From positions 1 to 64,000 of the forward strand of contig JAURZK010000178.1 of NCBI GenBank assembly GCA_030653505.1: a stretch of DNA of 64,000 nucleotides, given 5' to 3'. The stretch is from Rubrivivax sp. Lineage in GTDB: Bacteria > Pseudomonadota > Gammaproteobacteria > Burkholderiales > Burkholderiaceae_C. Shown in pieces: positions 20,398-29,277 of this stretch. A model generated the notes under the pieces. It searched no databases. It was not told the DNA's origin and worked only from the letters and a program-made list of their open reading frames with translations. The position numbers and the translations under genes are program-made. Positions within the stretch are counted from its first letter, which is position 1. The number at the start of each line of letters is the position of its first letter.

Positions 20398-21942
20398 TCA
20401 CGCCGCCCGCGCCACGGCGGTCAGCGGCTCGGGCACCAGGGGCAGCAGTTCGTCGAAACTCTCGATGACACGCACGCCGGGCTCACGCCGCAAGGCCTCG
20501 GCCTTGGGCTCGATGGCAAAAGCGCGGTCGGCCAGGCGCAGCAAGCCCAGATCGTTGAGGTTGTCGCCCACGGCCCAGCATTCCAGCAGGGGCGCGTCAT
20601 TGCATTCGGCCTTGAAGCGGCGCAGCACGTGGCTCTTGCACACCGGCTCGCCTTCGCTGCCTTCGGCGCGCAGGAAGGCCGGGTTCAGTCGCACCTGGCC
20701 CGTGCACACGTCGCCGTCGAACTGCAGCGTGTGGGCGAGCGCGAAGTCGGCGAAGACACGACGGCGAAGGATGTCGGCGGCAACGAAGTAGCTGTCGCTG
20801 AGCACACCCACGATGAAGCCGTTGCGGCGCATGCGGTTGATGAACTCGATGACACCGGGCCGGATCGGCGCGGCGCGCGCCACGCGTTCGAGCTGCTGCT
20901 TGTGCACGAAGCGGAACAGCGCCGCGATGCGCTCGCTGCGCGCTGCGGTGTCGTCCGTGGGGCTGTCGAGCAGTTGCGACAGCGCCTGCTCCTGCCCCGT
21001 CGCGCGCGCCAGTTCCACGGCATAGCGCGTGGTCGTCAGCGTGCCGTCCATGTCCAGCAGCAGCAGGCGCTGGCGGCCGCGTCGGCGCGTGAGGATGTAG
21101 TCCAGCGAGGCCGCGGCCTGGCGCTGGTTCTCGTACATCGCGACGATCTGGTCGACGTGCAGCCGGCCGGCGGTGCGCGCACGCGAATAGATGACACGTG
21201 CCACCTCGTTGGCCATCAGGGTCAGGTCGAGCAGTGGCTGGCTGTCGTTTTCGAGCGAGCCGATGTCGACCTCGGTCACGCGCGCGCCAGCGCGCGAGGC
21301 GTCGATCAGCAGGCCGATGTCGACGCCGTAGCCGTCCTCGAAGCGCAGCTGCTGCAGCAGGTGGCGCCGCGCCGCGATGATGCCGCCCAGCGGCTGGCGC
21401 AGCTCGGCCAGTTCGGGGAAGAAGACCTTCAGCATGGGCTTGGCGGTGAGTTCGGTGACACGCCCGCCGCTGCGGCCGAAACGCGCCTTCACGAAGTCGG
21501 CCTCGTCGGCCAGCAACGGCCGCGCCATGTCGCCGACGAGGCCGGGGCGCAGCCCGGCCAGGTCGCCGTCGAGGTAGACGACGATGTCGTGCTGCGCGGC
21601 CATGGCACCGTCGTGCATCGACGTGCCCTTGCCCAGCATGCTGCTGGTGACGACGCGCGCCCCGGCGGCGCGCGCCAGTGCCGCGGTGTCGTCGATGGAG
21701 CTGTCGTCGATGACCACGACCTCGGCGGTGGCCGGGTCGGCCAGCGCAAAGGCCACCACGCTGGCGATGCGCCTGCTCTCGTTCAGCGCCGGGATCACGA
21801 CGGAGACGCTGGCCGCCAGCGGCAGCACCGCCACCGGCGCGCCAGGGGGCAGCGCCGGCGCCGCGCCGCGCAACCGCCGCGCCAGCCAGCGCGCCACGAA
21901 GGGAGGCAGCAGCCGCAGCATGCGATCGAGCCAGTCAGTCAT
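20398..21942 (-). CDS. Fused GT81-like glycosyltransferase and HAD phosphatase
   Basis: This 514-residue protein joins two enzymes. Residues about 45-265 are a GT-A glycosyltransferase with VSVVIPALNES, IDDSSIDDTA, LGKG, DGD (125-127), GGRVTEL (159-165) and GYGVDIG (204-210). This set closely follows glucosyl-3-phosphoglycerate synthase (GT81). Residues about 290-514 are a HAD phosphatase with the nucleophile motif DMDGT (D297, D299), LSDSY and GDNLNDLGLL (459-468), closest to the SerB-like HAD-IB type. The fusion would make a phosphorylated sugar conjugate and dephosphorylate it, as in glucosylglycerate or mannosylglycerate synthesis; that product is inferred. The ATG at 21942 removes an unlikely upstream extension but has only a weak ribosome site. 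It is the first gene of a run with the symporter and oxidoreductase. Confidence 0.82.
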   Translation of the reverse strand: MTDWLDRMLRLLPPFVARWLARRLRGAAPALPPGAPVAVLPLAASVSVVIPALNESRRIASVVAFALADPATAEVVVIDDSSIDDTAALARAAGARVVTSSMLGKGTSMHDGAMAAQHDIVVYLDGDLAGLRPGLVGDMARPLLADEADFVKARFGRSGGRVTELTAKPMLKVFFPELAELRQPLGGIIAARRHLLQQLRFEDGYGVDIGLLIDASRAGARVTEVDIGSLENDSQPLLDLTLMANEVARVIYSRARTAGRLHVDQIVAMYENQRQAAASLDYILTRRRGRQRLLLLDMDGTLTTTRYAVELARATGQEQALSQLLDSPTDDTAARSERIAALFRFVHKQQLERVARAAPIRPGVIEFINRMRRNGFIVGVLSDSYFVAADILRRRVFADFALAHTLQFDGDVCTGQVRLNPAFLRAEGSEGEPVCKSHVLRRFKAECNDAPLLECWAVGDNLNDLGLLRLADRAFAIEPKAEALRREPGVRVIESFDELLPLVPEPLTAVARAA

Positions 21943-22146
21943 CGGGAAGCACTCCGGGTTCGGGTGGGAGGTCGGCCTCGTCGGCACGATCCAGGGTGCC
22001 GGGCCCGCAACGGCACCCGACCCGCACTTCTTGCAGTGTCCGCCTGTCCGAGCCGGCGGCATCTCGGCAAGTTCCCGGGTGCAGCGGCCGGCATCCGCGA
22101 CCGGCACAGCGTGCTAGCGCCCACTCACGCCGAAGTCACCTGATGC

Positions 22147-22884
22147 TCAAGAGCGCCGGTAGGACCGCAGGCGTTCCAGGTCAAGAACACGCACGCCACC
22201 ATACTCGATACGGATGACGGCGTCGGCCTGCAGCGCGGCCAGCGCTTCGTTCACGCGCTGGCGCGACAGGCCCACCAGATAGCCCAATTCCTGCTGCGTG
22301 ATGCGCAGCACCTCGCCCACGCCCGGGTAGAGCACGGGGTGGAAGAGCGCAGCCAGGCTGCGCGCGACACGGGCGTCGGGGTGGTTCAGGCGGTCGATCT
22401 CGCGCGCCGCGATGAACTGGCCCAGGCGCTCGTTGAGCTGGTTCATGACGAAGCGGTTGAAGCCGATGCTGCGTCCCAGCAGCCAGTGAAAGGTCTCGGC
22501 CGGGATGCCCGCCACCACGCTCTTGCGCAGCGCCTGGATGTTGTAGCGGTAGACCTCGTTCTTCAGCACCGTGCCTTCACCGAACCAGCCGCCGGGTGAC
22601 AGGCCGGTGAAGGTGATGGGGATGCCCATCGCGCTGTCGTTGCTCATCTTCAGCAGGCCGTCGACGAGCCCGAACCAGTAGGTGACGGGCCGGCCGACGC
22701 GACACACCAGCTCGCCGGCTTCGACCTGCACCACGCGCAGGTCGGCCAGCACCCGCTGGCGCTCGTCGGCGCCTAGGGCCGGCAGCCAGGGGATGTGGGC
22801 CAGGTCTTCTGGCTGCGCCGCCCGCGAGCGTGAGGGCTGCACGGCGCGGGCGCGCGAGGTAGACGGGAAACCGGCTTGCGACAT
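22147..22884 (-). CDS. Crp/Fnr-family transcriptional regulator
   Basis: This 245-residue regulator has an N-terminal cyclic-nucleotide-binding-like beta-roll (about 28-145) and a C-terminal winged helix. The recognition region ITQQELGYLVGLSRQRVNEAL (195-215) matches Crp-type HTH domains. There is no Fnr-type cysteine cluster (only C61), so oxygen sensing through Fe-S is unlikely. The cAMP-contact residues are not clearly conserved, so the ligand is unknown. It is divergent from the acyl-CoA ligase/ABC transporter operon and upstream of the glycosyltransferase gene, separated from the latter by 204 bp. A palindrome overlapping its predicted promoter suggests autoregulation or control of the divergent operon. 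Confidence 0.9.
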   Translation of the reverse strand: MSQAGFPSTSRARAVQPSRSRAAQPEDLAHIPWLPALGADERQRVLADLRVVQVEAGELVCRVGRPVTYWFGLVDGLLKMSNDSAMGIPITFTGLSPGGWFGEGTVLKNEVYRYNIQALRKSVVAGIPAETFHWLLGRSIGFNRFVMNQLNERLGQFIAAREIDRLNHPDARVARSLAALFHPVLYPGVGEVLRITQQELGYLVGLSRQRVNEALAALQADAVIRIEYGGVRVLDLERLRSYRRS

Positions 22885-22936
22885 GGTGGGTGGCGTGGCC
22901 CTGACCCGGGAAAAGCCTGTCAGGGCGAACCCGGGG

Positions 22937-22966
22937 ATTGTCGGCGTAATGACAACCTGGCGTCAA
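22937..22966 (-). promoter_or_regulatory. Predicted sigma-70 promoter with overlapping palindrome, between crp-type gene and acyl-CoA ligase
   Basis: On the minus strand a TTGACG -35 box (22966 to 22961) and a GACAAT -10 box (22942 to 22937) are separated by 18 bases and point at the regulator gene starting at 22884. An inverted repeat, TTGTC at 22938-22942 and GACAA at 22951-22955 with an 8-base spacer, overlaps the -10 box and spacer. Its position between two divergent genes makes it a good operator candidate for the adjacent Crp/Fnr-type regulator. The half-sites differ from both the Crp and the Fnr consensus. Confidence 0.45.
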
Positions 22967-23009
22967 AGTCTTGCCCAGAATGCGCAACAAAGCACAAGGA
23001 GACCCGTCC

Positions 23010-24956
23010 GTGCCGAAGACCTTCCCCCGCCTGATGCTCGACCACGCGCAACAGCGCCCGCATGCCCCGGCGCTGCGCGAGAAGGTCTACGGCATCTGGC
23101 AGACCACCACCTGGGCCGAACTGGCGCTGCTGGTGCGGCGCCTGGCCTGCGGCCTGGCGCATGCCGGCGTCGCCCGCGGCGACCACCTGGTGGTGGTGGG
23201 TGAAAACCGGCCGCGCCTGTACGCCACGATGCTGGCCGCGCAGGCGCTGGGCGCCGTGCCGGTGCCGCTGTACCAGGACGCCGCCGTCACCGAATACGTG
23301 TTCCCCATCAACAACGCCGATGTCGGCTACGCCATCGTCGAAGACCAGGAGCAGGTCGACAAGATGCTCGAGCTGCGCGAGCAGTGCCCGACGCTCAAGC
23401 GCATCTGGTTCGACGACCCACGCGGCCTGCGCAACTATGCCGAAGACGGGCTCGATTCCATCGACGCGCTGGTGGCCACCGGCCAGGCGCACGACACCGC
23501 CAATGCACGCCTGTTCGACGACGAGGTGGCGCGCTGCCAGCCCGGCGACGTGGCGGCGATGTTCTTCACCAGCGGCACCACCGGCAACCCCAAGGGCGTG
23601 GTGCACACCCACGCCACGCTGCTCGACCGCGCCGTCGCCGGCCAGCGTTTCGACAAGCTGACCGAGAAGGAAGAAGTGCTGGCCTACATTCCGCTGGCCT
23701 GGATAGGCCAGAACATCTTCAGCTACGCGCAATGGCTGGCCTGCGGCTACGTCGTGAACTGCCCCGAAAGCGCGGCCACGGTGATGATCGACCTCAAGGA
23801 GATCGGCCCCACCTACTACTTCGCGCCGCCACGCGTCTTCGAAGGCCTGCTGACCAGCGTGATGATCCGCATGGAAGACGCGGGCAGCCTCAAGCGCAAG
23901 CTCTTCCACGTCTTCATGGACGTGGCCAGGCGCGTCGGGCCGGCCATCCTCGACGGCAAGCCGGTCGGCATCGGTGACCGCATCGCCTACGCACTGGGCA
24001 ATGCCTGCGTCTACGGGCCGCTGCGCAACACGCTGGGCTTTTCGCGTGTGCGTGTGGCCTACACCGCCGGCGAGGCCATCGGCCCCGATCTCTTCACCTT
24101 CTACCGCTCCATCGGCATCAACCTCAAGCAGCTCTACGGCAGCACCGAGACCGCGGTCTTCGTCTGCCTGCAACCCGACAACGAGGTCAAGGCCGACACC
24201 GTGGGCGTGCCCATCGACGGCGTCGAGATCCAGGTGGCGGCCAACGGCGAGATCCTGGTCAAGAGCCCGGGGCTGCTGAAGGAGTACTACAAGAACCCCG
24301 CCGCCACCGCCGAGGTGCTGACGGCCGACGGCTGGTACCACACCGGTGACGCCGGCTTCCTCGACGCCACCGGCCACCTGAAGATCATCGACCGCGCCAA
24401 GGACGTCGGCCGCCTGATGGGTGGTGCCAGCGACGGCGCGATGTTCGCGCCCAAGTACGTCGAGAACAAGCTCAAGTTCTTCCCCTTCATCAAGGAAGCG
24501 GTGGCCTTCGGCGACAAGCGCGATCAGGTCTGCGCTTTCATCAACATCGACTTCGAGGCCGTCGGCAACTGGGCCGAGCGCCGCAACCTGCCCTACGCCG
24601 GCTACACCGACCTGGCGGCCAAGAAGGAGGTGCTGGCACTGGTGAAGGAGTGTGTCGAGAAGGTCAACGCCGACCTCGCCGCCGACGCGATGCTGGCCGG
24701 CAGCCAGATCAGCCGCTTCCTGGTGCTGCACAAGGAACTCGACGCCGACGACGGCGAGCTCACGCGCACACGCAAGGTGCGCCGCGGCTACATCGGCGAG
24801 AAGTACCAGGTGCTGGTGGACGCGCTCTACGGCGGCAAGGCCGAGCAGTTCATCGAGACCGCGGTGAAGTTCGAGGACGGCCGCAGCGGCAGCGTCAGCG
24901 CCACGCTGCCCATCGTCGATGCCCAGGTCTTCCCGGCCATGAAGAAAGCCGCTTGA
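23010..24956 (+). CDS. AMP-dependent acyl-CoA synthetase (long-chain type)
   Basis: This enzyme activates a carboxylic acid to its CoA thioester using ATP. The product from the GTG at 23010 is 648 residues. The GTG is chosen over an in-frame ATG at 22971 because AAGGAG (22996-23001) lies 8 bases before it. The P-loop is TSGTTGNPKG (about 188-197), the A5 motif YGSTET near 375, and the A7/A8 region GWYHTGDAGF near 441. An unusual RLMGGASDGAMFAPKYVENKL stretch replaces the common hinge signature. It is followed at 2 bp by ABC transporter genes, which suggests that an imported organic or aromatic acid is the substrate. The exact acid is not determinable. Confidence 0.88.
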   Translation: MPKTFPRLMLDHAQQRPHAPALREKVYGIWQTTTWAELALLVRRLACGLAHAGVARGDHLVVVGENRPRLYATMLAAQALGAVPVPLYQDAAVTEYVFPINNADVGYAIVEDQEQVDKMLELREQCPTLKRIWFDDPRGLRNYAEDGLDSIDALVATGQAHDTANARLFDDEVARCQPGDVAAMFFTSGTTGNPKGVVHTHATLLDRAVAGQRFDKLTEKEEVLAYIPLAWIGQNIFSYAQWLACGYVVNCPESAATVMIDLKEIGPTYYFAPPRVFEGLLTSVMIRMEDAGSLKRKLFHVFMDVARRVGPAILDGKPVGIGDRIAYALGNACVYGPLRNTLGFSRVRVAYTAGEAIGPDLFTFYRSIGINLKQLYGSTETAVFVCLQPDNEVKADTVGVPIDGVEIQVAANGEILVKSPGLLKEYYKNPAATAEVLTADGWYHTGDAGFLDATGHLKIIDRAKDVGRLMGGASDGAMFAPKYVENKLKFFPFIKEAVAFGDKRDQVCAFINIDFEAVGNWAERRNLPYAGYTDLAAKKEVLALVKECVEKVNADLAADAMLAGSQISRFLVLHKELDADDGELTRTRKVRRGYIGEKYQVLVDALYGGKAEQFIETAVKFEDGRSGSVSATLPIVDAQVFPAMKKAA

Positions 24957-24958
24957 CC

Positions 24959-25744
24959 ATGGCCGAACGCAAGATCGGTGACGTCATCCTCGACGTCAAC
25001 AACATCAGCCTGCGCTTCGGCGGCGTGAAGGCGCTGACCGACATCAGCTTCAACGTGTGCGAGCACGAGGTGCGCGCCATCATCGGCCCCAACGGCGCGG
25101 GCAAGAGCAGCATGCTGAACTGCATCAACGGCGTCTACATGCCGCAGGAAGGCAGCATCACCTTCCGCGGCCAGACCTTCAAGGGCATGAACAGCCGCCA
25201 GGTGGCCGAAATGGGCATGGCGCGCACCTTCCAGAGCCTGGCGCTGTTCAAGGGCATGAGCGTCATCGACAACATCATGAGCGGGCGCAACCTGCGCATG
25301 AAGACGAACATCTTCCAGCAGGCCATCCGCTGGGGTGCGGCCGAGCGCGAGGAGAGCGAACACCGCGAGTTCGTCGAGAAGATCATCGACTTCCTCGAGA
25401 TCCAGGCCTACCGCAAGACACCCGTGGGCCGCCTGCCCTACGGCCTGCAGAAGCGCGTGGACCTCGGCCGCGCGCTGGCGATGGAGCCGCAGGTGCTGCT
25501 GCTCGACGAACCGATGGCCGGCATGAACGTCGAGGAGAAGCAGGACATGAGCCGCTTCATCCTCGACGTCAACGACGAGTACGGCACCACCGTCGTGCTG
25601 ATCGAGCACGACATGAGCGTGGTGATGGACATCAGCGACCGCATCGTGGTGCTGGACTACGGCAAGAAAATCGGCGACGGCACGCCCGACGAGGTGCGTG
25701 CCAACCCCGACGTGATCAGTGCCTATCTCGGCACCTCGCACTGA
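24959..25744 (+). CDS. Branched-chain amino acid-type ABC transporter ATP-binding protein (LivG-like)
   Basis: This is one of two ATPases of a HAAT-family ABC importer. The product from the ATG at 24959 is 261 residues. Walker A is GPNGAGKSS (43-51), the signature-equivalent is LPYGLQKRVDLGRAL, Walker B is VLLLDEP, and the switch histidine is in LIEHDMSVV. The longer reading frame upstream lies within the acyl-CoA ligase gene and is rejected; the ATG is 2 bp after that gene's stop. The signature LPYGLQ differs from the classical LSGGQ, as is common in the LivG branch. The transported substrate is probably a carboxylic acid, given the ligase genes around it. Confidence 0.92.
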   Translation: MAERKIGDVILDVNNISLRFGGVKALTDISFNVCEHEVRAIIGPNGAGKSSMLNCINGVYMPQEGSITFRGQTFKGMNSRQVAEMGMARTFQSLALFKGMSVIDNIMSGRNLRMKTNIFQQAIRWGAAEREESEHREFVEKIIDFLEIQAYRKTPVGRLPYGLQKRVDLGRALAMEPQVLLLDEPMAGMNVEEKQDMSRFILDVNDEYGTTVVLIEHDMSVVMDISDRIVVLDYGKKIGDGTPDEVRANPDVISAYLGTSH

Positions 25745-25753
25745 GGACAGCAC

Positions 25754-26683
25754 ATGGGATTTTTCCTCGAGGCACTGATCGGCGGGCTCATGGCGGGCAT
25801 GCTGTATTCACTGATCGCGCTGGGCTTCGTGCTCATCTTCAAGGCCAGCGGCGTGTTCAACTTCGCGCAGGGTGCGATGGTGCTGTTCGCCGCGCTGGCG
25901 ATGGCGCGCTTCTCGGAATGGTTCCCGGCGTTGCTGGGTTTCGACGACAAGCTGCTGGGCAACGTGCTGGCCTTCGCTGCCGCGCTGGTATTGATGGTGG
26001 CCGTGGCCTGGTTCATCGAACGCCTGTGCCTGAGCAAGCTCGTCAACCAGGAAGGCATCACGCTGCTGATGGCCACCCTGGGCATCGCCTATTTCCTGGA
26101 CGGTTTCGGTCAGACGCTGTTCGGCAGCGAGATCTACAAGATCGATATCGGTCTGCCCAAGGAACCGATGTTCCTCTTCGAAAGCACCTTCGAAGGCGGC
26201 GTGCTCATCAACAAGGAAGACCTGTACGCCACCGTCATCGCCGCCGCGCTGGTCATCGGCCTGACGCTCTTTTTCCAGTACACCAGCACCGGCCGCGCGC
26301 TGCGTGCGGTGGCCGACGACCACCAGGCCGCGCAGAGCATCGGCATCCCGCTGTCGCGCATCTGGGTCATCGTCTGGAGCGTGGCCGGCTTCGTCGCGCT
26401 GGTGGCCGGCATGATCTGGGGCAGCAAGCTGGGCGTGCAGTTCTCGCTGAGCCTGGTGGCGCTGAAGGCACTGCCGGTGGTCATCCTCGGCGGCCTGACC
26501 AGCGTGCCCGGCGCCATCATCGGCGGGCTGATCATCGGGGTCGGCGAGAAGCTGTCGGAGGTCTACTTCGGGCCGTCGCTGGGTGGCGGCATCGAGATCT
26601 GGTTCGGCTACGTGCTCGTGCTCTTCGTTCTTCTCGTGCGGCCGCAAGGCTTGTTCGGCGAGAAGATCATTGATCGGGTCTGA
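25754..26683 (+). CDS. Branched-chain amino acid-type ABC transporter permease (LivH-like)
   Basis: This is a membrane permease of the HAAT-type ABC importer, 309 residues long with about eight hydrophobic helices. Family landmarks are GLMAGMLYSLIALGFVLIFKASGVFNFAQGAM near the N terminus and the ATPase-docking loop GRALRAVADDHQAAQSIGI, which corresponds to the EAA-like coupling segment of LivH. A C-terminal GGLTSVPGAIIGGLIIGV segment follows. It lies 9 bp after the LivG-like ATPase gene and 2 bp before the second permease gene, in one operon. Confidence 0.93.
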   Translation: MGFFLEALIGGLMAGMLYSLIALGFVLIFKASGVFNFAQGAMVLFAALAMARFSEWFPALLGFDDKLLGNVLAFAAALVLMVAVAWFIERLCLSKLVNQEGITLLMATLGIAYFLDGFGQTLFGSEIYKIDIGLPKEPMFLFESTFEGGVLINKEDLYATVIAAALVIGLTLFFQYTSTGRALRAVADDHQAAQSIGIPLSRIWVIVWSVAGFVALVAGMIWGSKLGVQFSLSLVALKALPVVILGGLTSVPGAIIGGLIIGVGEKLSEVYFGPSLGGGIEIWFGYVLVLFVLLVRPQGLFGEKIIDRV

Positions 26684-26685
26684 AC

Positions 26686-27762
26686 ATGTTGTATCGCGAG
26701 AACGGCCAGTTCAAGACCTCGTACCGGGACGACCAGCAGGTTTTCCCGATCCGGCAGGACCGCGTCGCCATCGTGGCGCTGCTGGCCTTCGCGGTGGTGG
26801 GCGTGCCATTGCTGGCCGACGAATACGCCTTCCGCGCCATCCTCATCCCCTTCCTGATCCTGTCGCTGGCCGCGCTGGGGCTGAACATCCTGGTCGGCTA
26901 CTGCGGCCAGGTGTCGCTGGGCACCGGCGCCTTCATGGCGGTGGGGGCCTACGCGGCCTACAACTTCATGGTGCGCATCGACGGCATGCCACTGCTGGCC
27001 GCCATCCTGCTCGGCGGCCTGTGCGCCACGGTGGTGGGTGTGATCTTCGGCATCCCCAGCCTGCGCATCAAGGGCCTGTATTTGGCGGTAGCCACGCTGG
27101 CGGCGCAGTTCTTCGTCGACTGGGCCTTCCTGCGCATCTCGTGGTTCACCAACAACTCGTCGTCGGGCTCGGTCTCGGTGTCGGACTTGAGCGTGTTCGG
27201 CCTGCCCATCGCGTCGCCGCTGGAGAAGTACCTCTTCTGCCTCGTCATCCTGGTGCTGTTTGCGTGGATGGCGAAGAACCTGGTGCGCAGCCACATCGGC
27301 CGCGAGTGGATGGCGATACGCGACATGGACGTGGCCGCCGCCGTCATCGGCATCCGCCCGGTCTACGCCAAGCTCACGGCCTTTGCCGTCAGCAGCTTCT
27401 TCGTCGGCGTGGCCGGCGCGCTGTGGGGCTTCGTGCACCTGGGTTCGTGGGAGCCCGCGGCCTTCAGCATCGACCGCAGTTTCCAGTTGCTGTTCATGAT
27501 CATCATCGGTGGCCTGGGTTCGGTCATGGGCAGCTTCTTCGGCGCCGCCTTCATCGTCGTGCTGCCGATCTTCCTGAACCAGGCGCTGCCCGCCCTGGGC
27601 GCACTGGTGGGTGTAGAGATCAGCACCGCCGGCGTGGCCCATACCGAACTGATGATCTTCGGCGCACTGATCGTCTTCTTCCTCATCGTCGAACCGCACG
27701 GCCTGGCGCGGCTGTGGTCGACGGCGAAGGAAAAGCTGCGGCTGTGGCCCTTCCCGCATTGA
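26686..27762 (+). CDS. Branched-chain amino acid-type ABC transporter permease (LivM-like)
   Basis: This is the second permease of the importer, 358 residues with about ten hydrophobic helices. The N terminus has a polar extension of about 25 residues (MLYRENGQFKTSYRDDQQ...). Landmarks are LAALGLNILVGYCGQVSLGTGAFMAVGAY and the ATPase-docking loop GREWMAIRDMDVAAAVIGI, both typical of LivM. The C-terminal region has GGLGSVMGSFFGAAFIV. It pairs with the LivH-like protein to form the heterodimeric channel. The binding-protein gene follows after 88 bp. Confidence 0.93.
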   Translation: MLYRENGQFKTSYRDDQQVFPIRQDRVAIVALLAFAVVGVPLLADEYAFRAILIPFLILSLAALGLNILVGYCGQVSLGTGAFMAVGAYAAYNFMVRIDGMPLLAAILLGGLCATVVGVIFGIPSLRIKGLYLAVATLAAQFFVDWAFLRISWFTNNSSSGSVSVSDLSVFGLPIASPLEKYLFCLVILVLFAWMAKNLVRSHIGREWMAIRDMDVAAAVIGIRPVYAKLTAFAVSSFFVGVAGALWGFVHLGSWEPAAFSIDRSFQLLFMIIIGGLGSVMGSFFGAAFIVVLPIFLNQALPALGALVGVEISTAGVAHTELMIFGALIVFFLIVEPHGLARLWSTAKEKLRLWPFPH

Positions 27763-27850
27763 GTTTTCAGGCGTTCGAGTGGCCGACGGGCCCATCGTTC
27801 CGGCAGGCACTGACGAGTGCTCTCAAGTGATCCACCTCTGGAGGCAGACA

Positions 27851-29185
27851 ATGAAATTCAAGACCCTCACCCTGGCAGCCCTGCTCGCCGCGGCCGGTGC
27901 CAGCGCGCTGTACAGCAGCGCCGCCCTGGCGCAGGCCAAGGTGCAGTTCTTTCCCAGCCTGACCGGCCGCACCGGCCCGGTGGCGCCCAACGCGACGCCG
28001 TTCGCCAACGGCTACGCGGACTACATGAAGCTGGTGAACGTGCGCGGCGGCATCAACGGCGTGCAGACGCTCGTCGAGGAATGCGAGACCGCCTACGCCA
28101 CCGACCGCGGCGTGGAATGCTACGAACGGCTGAAGGGCAAACACGGCGGCGCCACGGTGTTCCAGCCGCTGTCCACCGGCATCACCTTCGCGCTGACCGA
28201 GAAGATCCCGGCCGACAAGATCCCGATGATCACCTCGGGCTACGGCCGCAGCGACAGCGCCGACGGCGGCGTGTTCAAGTGGAACTTCCCGCTCATCGGC
28301 CACTACTGGGTGGCCGGCGATGCGCTGCTGCAGCACATTGCCAAGAAGGAAGGCGGCTGGGACAAGCTGAAGGGCAAGAAGTTCGCCGTCGTTTACCACG
28401 ACAGCCCCTTCGGCAAGGAGCTGCTGCCCATCGTGCAGGAACGCAGCAAGATGCACGGCTTCGAACTGCAGATGCTGCCCGTGCCGGCGCCAGGCGTCGA
28501 GCAGAAGGCGATCTGGCTGCAGATCCGCCAGCAGCGGCCCGACTTCGTGATCATGCAGACCTGGGGCGTGATGACGGCCACCGCCATCAAGGAAGCCGTG
28601 GCCACCGGCTACCCGCGCGAGAAGATGTTCGGCACCTGGTGGAGCGGCGCCGAGCCCGACCTGCGTGACATCGGTGTCGCGGCCAAGGGCTACAGCGCGG
28701 TGATGATGCAGCACGGCGCCGAGCCGCAGTCGACGGTGGTCAAGGACATCCTCGACAAGGTGCATGGCAAGGGCCAGGGCACCGGGCCGAAGGACGAAGT
28801 GGGGCAGACGCTGTACATGCGCGGCGTCGTCGGCGCCATGCTGGCCGTGGAAGGCGTGCGCGCGGCGCAGGAGCGCTACGGCAAGGGCAAGGTGATGAGC
28901 GGCGAGCAGGCACGCTGGGGCTACGAGAACCTCGACCTCACGCAGCCCAAGCTCGACGCACTGGGCTTCAAGGGCGTGATGCGGCCGGTGTCGACGAGTT
29001 GCGCCGACCACATGGGCTCGGCCTGGGCGCGCGTGCACACCTGGGACGGCGCCAAGTTCACCTGGTCGTCCGACTGGCTGCAGGCCGACGACCAGATCAT
29101 CAAGCCGCTGGTGAGGAGCTCGGCCGAGAAGTACGCGGCCGAGAAGAAGCTGACACGGCGCGCACCGGCCGACTGCCAGTCGTGA
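27851..29185 (+). CDS. Periplasmic substrate-binding protein of the HAAT-type ABC transporter
   Basis: This is the soluble receptor of the importer, 444 residues. A signal peptide (about 1-30, ending SAALAQA) directs it to the periplasm. The mature protein shows type I periplasmic-binding features such as GRTGPVAPNATPFANGYADYMKLVN and the central KGKKFAVVYHDSPFGKEL hinge region. At 444 residues it is longer than LivK (about 370), as is usual for receptors of aromatic or other organic acids. The ATG at 27851 follows a GGAGGCAGACA ribosome site. The upstream open frame is not needed. The ligand is unknown. Confidence 0.9.
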   Translation: MKFKTLTLAALLAAAGASALYSSAALAQAKVQFFPSLTGRTGPVAPNATPFANGYADYMKLVNVRGGINGVQTLVEECETAYATDRGVECYERLKGKHGGATVFQPLSTGITFALTEKIPADKIPMITSGYGRSDSADGGVFKWNFPLIGHYWVAGDALLQHIAKKEGGWDKLKGKKFAVVYHDSPFGKELLPIVQERSKMHGFELQMLPVPAPGVEQKAIWLQIRQQRPDFVIMQTWGVMTATAIKEAVATGYPREKMFGTWWSGAEPDLRDIGVAAKGYSAVMMQHGAEPQSTVVKDILDKVHGKGQGTGPKDEVGQTLYMRGVVGAMLAVEGVRAAQERYGKGKVMSGEQARWGYENLDLTQPKLDALGFKGVMRPVSTSCADHMGSAWARVHTWDGAKFTWSSDWLQADDQIIKPLVRSSAEKYAAEKKLTRRAPADCQS

Positions 29186-29215
29186 TCTGACCACCCCCGG
29201 AGCGGCTGACGCCGC

Positions 29216-29241
29216 GCCGGCCGGCAGGCATGCCGGCCGGC
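29216..29241. repeat. GC-rich hairpin between the binding-protein and LivF-like genes
   Basis: An 11-bp perfect inverted repeat (29216-29226 with 29231-29241) closes a GGCA loop in the 136-bp gap after the receptor gene. It has no T tract. Together with the next palindrome it forms a double hairpin at the operon position where receptor mRNA is often stabilised relative to the rest. It may act as a 3' stabiliser for the upstream message or as partial attenuation of the downstream genes. Confidence 0.6.
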
Positions 29242-29253
29242 CTGAGCGGGCGA

Positions 29254-29277
29254 GGATCAGTCCGCAGGGACTGATCC
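29254..29277. repeat. Palindromic repeat element, copy 1 (core shared with 38937-38966)
   Basis: A 10-bp perfect stem (29254-29263 with 29268-29277) closes a GCAG loop. The central 16 bases, CAGTCCGCAGGGACTG-like with stem sequence AGTCC/GGACT, recur at the centre of the hairpin at 38937-38966 downstream of rpsI. The outer arms differ but remain self-complementary in both, which suggests selection for pairing. This looks like a small dispersed palindromic repeat family. Confidence 0.6.

Noticed and set aside
20398-22107. Longer glycosyltransferase/phosphatase starting at the ATG at 22107
   Set aside because: The added 55 residues are low-complexity and unlike the family; the ATG at 21942 begins just before the conserved domain.
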